DNA from: Planotetraspora mira
GTDB taxonomy: Bacteria; Actinomycetota; Actinomycetes; Streptosporangiales; Streptosporangiaceae
Assembly (NCBI RefSeq): GCF_016863275.1
Contig: NZ_BOOO01000004.1
Span: 496,001 to 560,000, forward strand
DNA: 64,000 nt
Reading direction: 5' to 3'
Part shown: piece after piece, positions 62,451-64,000 of the stretch
Layout of the letters: each line of letters starts with the position of its first letter
Numbering within the stretch: the stretch's first letter is position 1
Translations under genes and position numbers: made by a program
Notes under the pieces: generated by a model
Databases searched by the model: none
Seen by the model: only the letters and a program-made list of their open reading frames with translations
What the model was told of the DNA's origin: nothing

Positions 62451-64000
62451 TCAGACCACGGTGAGCGGGAGCAGTTTCTTGCCGGTCGGCCCGATCTGGA
62501 TCTCCGTCCCCATGGTGGGACAGACGCCGCAGTCGTAGCAGGGCGTCCAGCGGCAGTCCTCGACCTCGACGTCGCTCACGGCGTCCTGCCAGTCCTGCCA
62601 CAGCCACTCGCGGTCGAGACCGGCGTCGAGGTGGTCCCAGGGGAGCACCTCGTGCTCTTCGCGCTCCCGCGTGGTGTACCAGTCGACGTCCACCGAGCCG
62701 CCGGAGAACACCCGTTCCGCGGCGGTCATCCAGCGCTCGTAGGAGAAGTGCTCGCTCCAGCCGTCGAACCGGCCGCCGTCCTCCCAGACCGCCCGGATGA
62801 CCGAGCCGACGCGGCGGTCGCCGCGCGACAGCAGGCCCTCCACGATCGACGGCTTGCCGTCGTGGTAGCGGTATCCGATCGCCTTGCCGTACTCCTTGTC
62901 GCCCCGCAGGGAGTTGCGGAGCTCGCGCAGGCGGCGGTCGACCGTCTCGTGGTCGCACTGGGCGGCCCACTGGAACGGGGTGTGCGGCTTCGGCACGAAC
63001 CCGCCGATGGACACGGTGCAGCGCACGTCCCGCGAACCGGTCGCCTCACGCCCCGCCTTGATGACCTTCTTGGCCAGGTCGGCGATGCCGAGGACGTCGA
63101 TGTCCTCCTCGGTCGGCAGGCCGCACATGAAGTAGAGCTTCACCTGCCGCCACCCCTGGCTGTAGGCCGTGGTGACGGTGCGGATCAGATCCTCCTCGGT
63201 GACCATCTTGTTGATCACCTTGCGCATGCGCTCGGAGCCGCCCTCGGGAGCGAAGGTGAGCCCCGACCTGCGGCCGTTGCGGGAGAACTCGTTCGCGAGA
63301 TCGATGTTGAACGCGTCCACCCGCGTGGAAGGCAGCGAAAGACCCGTCTGGGTGCCTTCGTACCGGTCGGCGAGGCCCTTCGCGACCTCGCCGATCTCCG
63401 AGTGGTCGGCGCTGGACAACGACAGCAGGCCGACCTCGCTGAAGCCGGACTCCTTGAGGCCGGCCTCGACCATGTCGCCGATCGTGGTGATCGACCGCTC
63501 CCGGACCGGACGGGTGATCATCCCCGCCTGGCAGAAGCGGCAGCCGCGGGTGCAGCCGCGGAAGATCTCCACGCTGAACCGCTCGTGGACGGTCTCGGCG
63601 AGCGGGACCAGCGGCTTCTTCGGATAGGGCCACTCGTCCAGGTCCATCACCGTGTGCTTGAAGACACGGGAGGGGACGCCGGAACGGTTGGGGGCGACGC
63701 GCTTGATGCGGCCGTCCGGGTGGTACTCGACGTCGTAGAACTTCGGGACGTAGACGCCTCCCGTGGAGGCGAGGCGCATGAGCAGCTCGTCGCGGCCGCC
63801 GGGGGCGCCCTCGCCCTTCCACTCGCGGATGACCTCGGAGATCGCGATGGCGATCTGCTCTCCGTCGCCGAGGACGGCGGCGTCGAGGAAGTCGGCGATC
63901 GGTTCGGGGTTGAAGGCGGCGTGGCCCCCGGCCAGGACGATCGGGTCGTCATCGGTCCGGGCCACCGCGTCCAGCGGGATACCCGCCAGATCCAGGGCCG
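62451..64000 (-). CDS. Radical SAM protein (TIGR03960 type), 5' end outside the window
   Basis: The 3' 516 codons are present; the frame stays open to the right edge, so the gene begins beyond 64000. The cluster motif RGCTRGCRFCQAG binds [4Fe-4S], and a C-terminal Cys-rich tail (CRWTPCYDCGVCPTMG) adds a further possible metal site. RPVRERSITTIGDMVEAGL and LTFAPEGGSERMRKVINK are characteristic. A B12-binding-like N-terminal domain is expected outside the window. It is upstream of the DUF2344 gene in one operon. The reaction is unknown. Confidence 0.92.
   Translation of the reverse strand, partial: ALDLAGIPLDAVARTDDDPIVLAGGHAAFNPEPIADFLDAAVLGDGEQIAIAISEVIREWKGEGAPGGRDELLMRLASTGGVYVPKFYDVEYHPDGRIKRVAPNRSGVPSRVFKHTVMDLDEWPYPKKPLVPLAETVHERFSVEIFRGCTRGCRFCQAGMITRPVRERSITTIGDMVEAGLKESGFSEVGLLSLSSADHSEIGEVAKGLADRYEGTQTGLSLPSTRVDAFNIDLANEFSRNGRRSGLTFAPEGGSERMRKVINKMVTEEDLIRTVTTAYSQGWRQVKLYFMCGLPTEEDIDVLGIADLAKKVIKAGREATGSRDVRCTVSIGGFVPKPHTPFQWAAQCDHETVDRRLRELRNSLRGDKEYGKAIGYRYHDGKPSIVEGLLSRGDRRVGSVIRAVWEDGGRFDGWSEHFSYERWMTAAERVFSGGSVDVDWYTTREREEHEVLPWDHLDAGLDREWLWQDWQDAVSDVEVEDCRWTPCYDCGVCPTMGTEIQIGPTGKKLLPLTVV

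Overview
The window is about 70% G+C chromosomal DNA from a filamentous actinomycete. The tRNA encodes no CCA end, several genes look leaderless (TANNNT -10 element 6-7 nt before the start codon), TTA codons are rare, and long regulators and secreted polysaccharide hydrolases abound. The gene content suggests the Streptosporangiaceae or a close relative; this placement is inferred from gene types, not from a marker-gene comparison.

Left part (1-13.3 kb): a secreted GH75 chitosanase; an AraC regulator divergent from an NmrA-like/DUF1772 pair; a VOC protein; a 907-aa LuxR-type ATPase regulator divergent from a secreted tannase/feruloyl-esterase-like protein, with a recurring CCAGGGA/TCCCTGG motif around both; and a small membrane protein. 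A single-chain fusion of a 2-oxoglutarate dioxygenase with a PhnZ-like HD oxygenase (a TmpA-TmpB-like phosphonate-cleaving protein) follows, with a perfect operator in front and a convergent GntR/UTRA regulator. A tRNA-Ala(GGC) and an ECF41-type sigma factor complete the region.

Sugar region (13.3-32.2 kb): a YtfQ/YtfR/YtfT/YjfF-type ABC importer, a LacI regulator, an EamA exporter behind a putative leader peptide/attenuator, a dienelactone-hydrolase-like gene, and a coupled GH43 + GH127-like pair. Six copies of one LacI-type operator (core TGTTTGCGNTAACA) tie the importer, the regulator and the arabinosidase pair into one regulon, probably for L-arabinofuranose or galactofuranose glycans. 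Then come an MFS transporter, two small membrane proteins, a YbdK-like ligase and a CsxA-like exo-beta-D-glucosaminidase with a clear promoter/operator. With the GH75 enzyme this gives endo- and exo-acting chitosan hydrolases.

32.2-38.6 kb: an AfsR-like SARP regulator with a TTA codon, a DrrAB-type exporter, a histidine phosphatase and rsfS.

Accessory stretch (38.9-50.4 kb): this block separates rsfS from nadD, which are usually close neighbours. It holds an EntS-like MFS gene, many small hypothetical genes, an ECF sigma/anti-sigma pair, gene fragments and a frameshifted pseudogene. Its right 5 kb is bounded by a 49-bp near-perfect direct repeat of the 3' end of nadD, the signature of site-specific integration into the end of a gene. 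No integrase is visible. Inside lie a DUF1996 lipoprotein, a degenerate DUF305 protein and a ferric-reductase-like flavocytochrome.

Right part (50.4-64 kb): core genes mostly on the minus strand: nadD, a divergent M48 peptidase, a membrane serine/threonine kinase, proA-proB, obgE, a strong terminator, rpmA, rplU, RNase E/G, a DUF2344 protein and a radical SAM protein that runs off the window. I saw no CRISPR array, rRNA, transposase or integrase.
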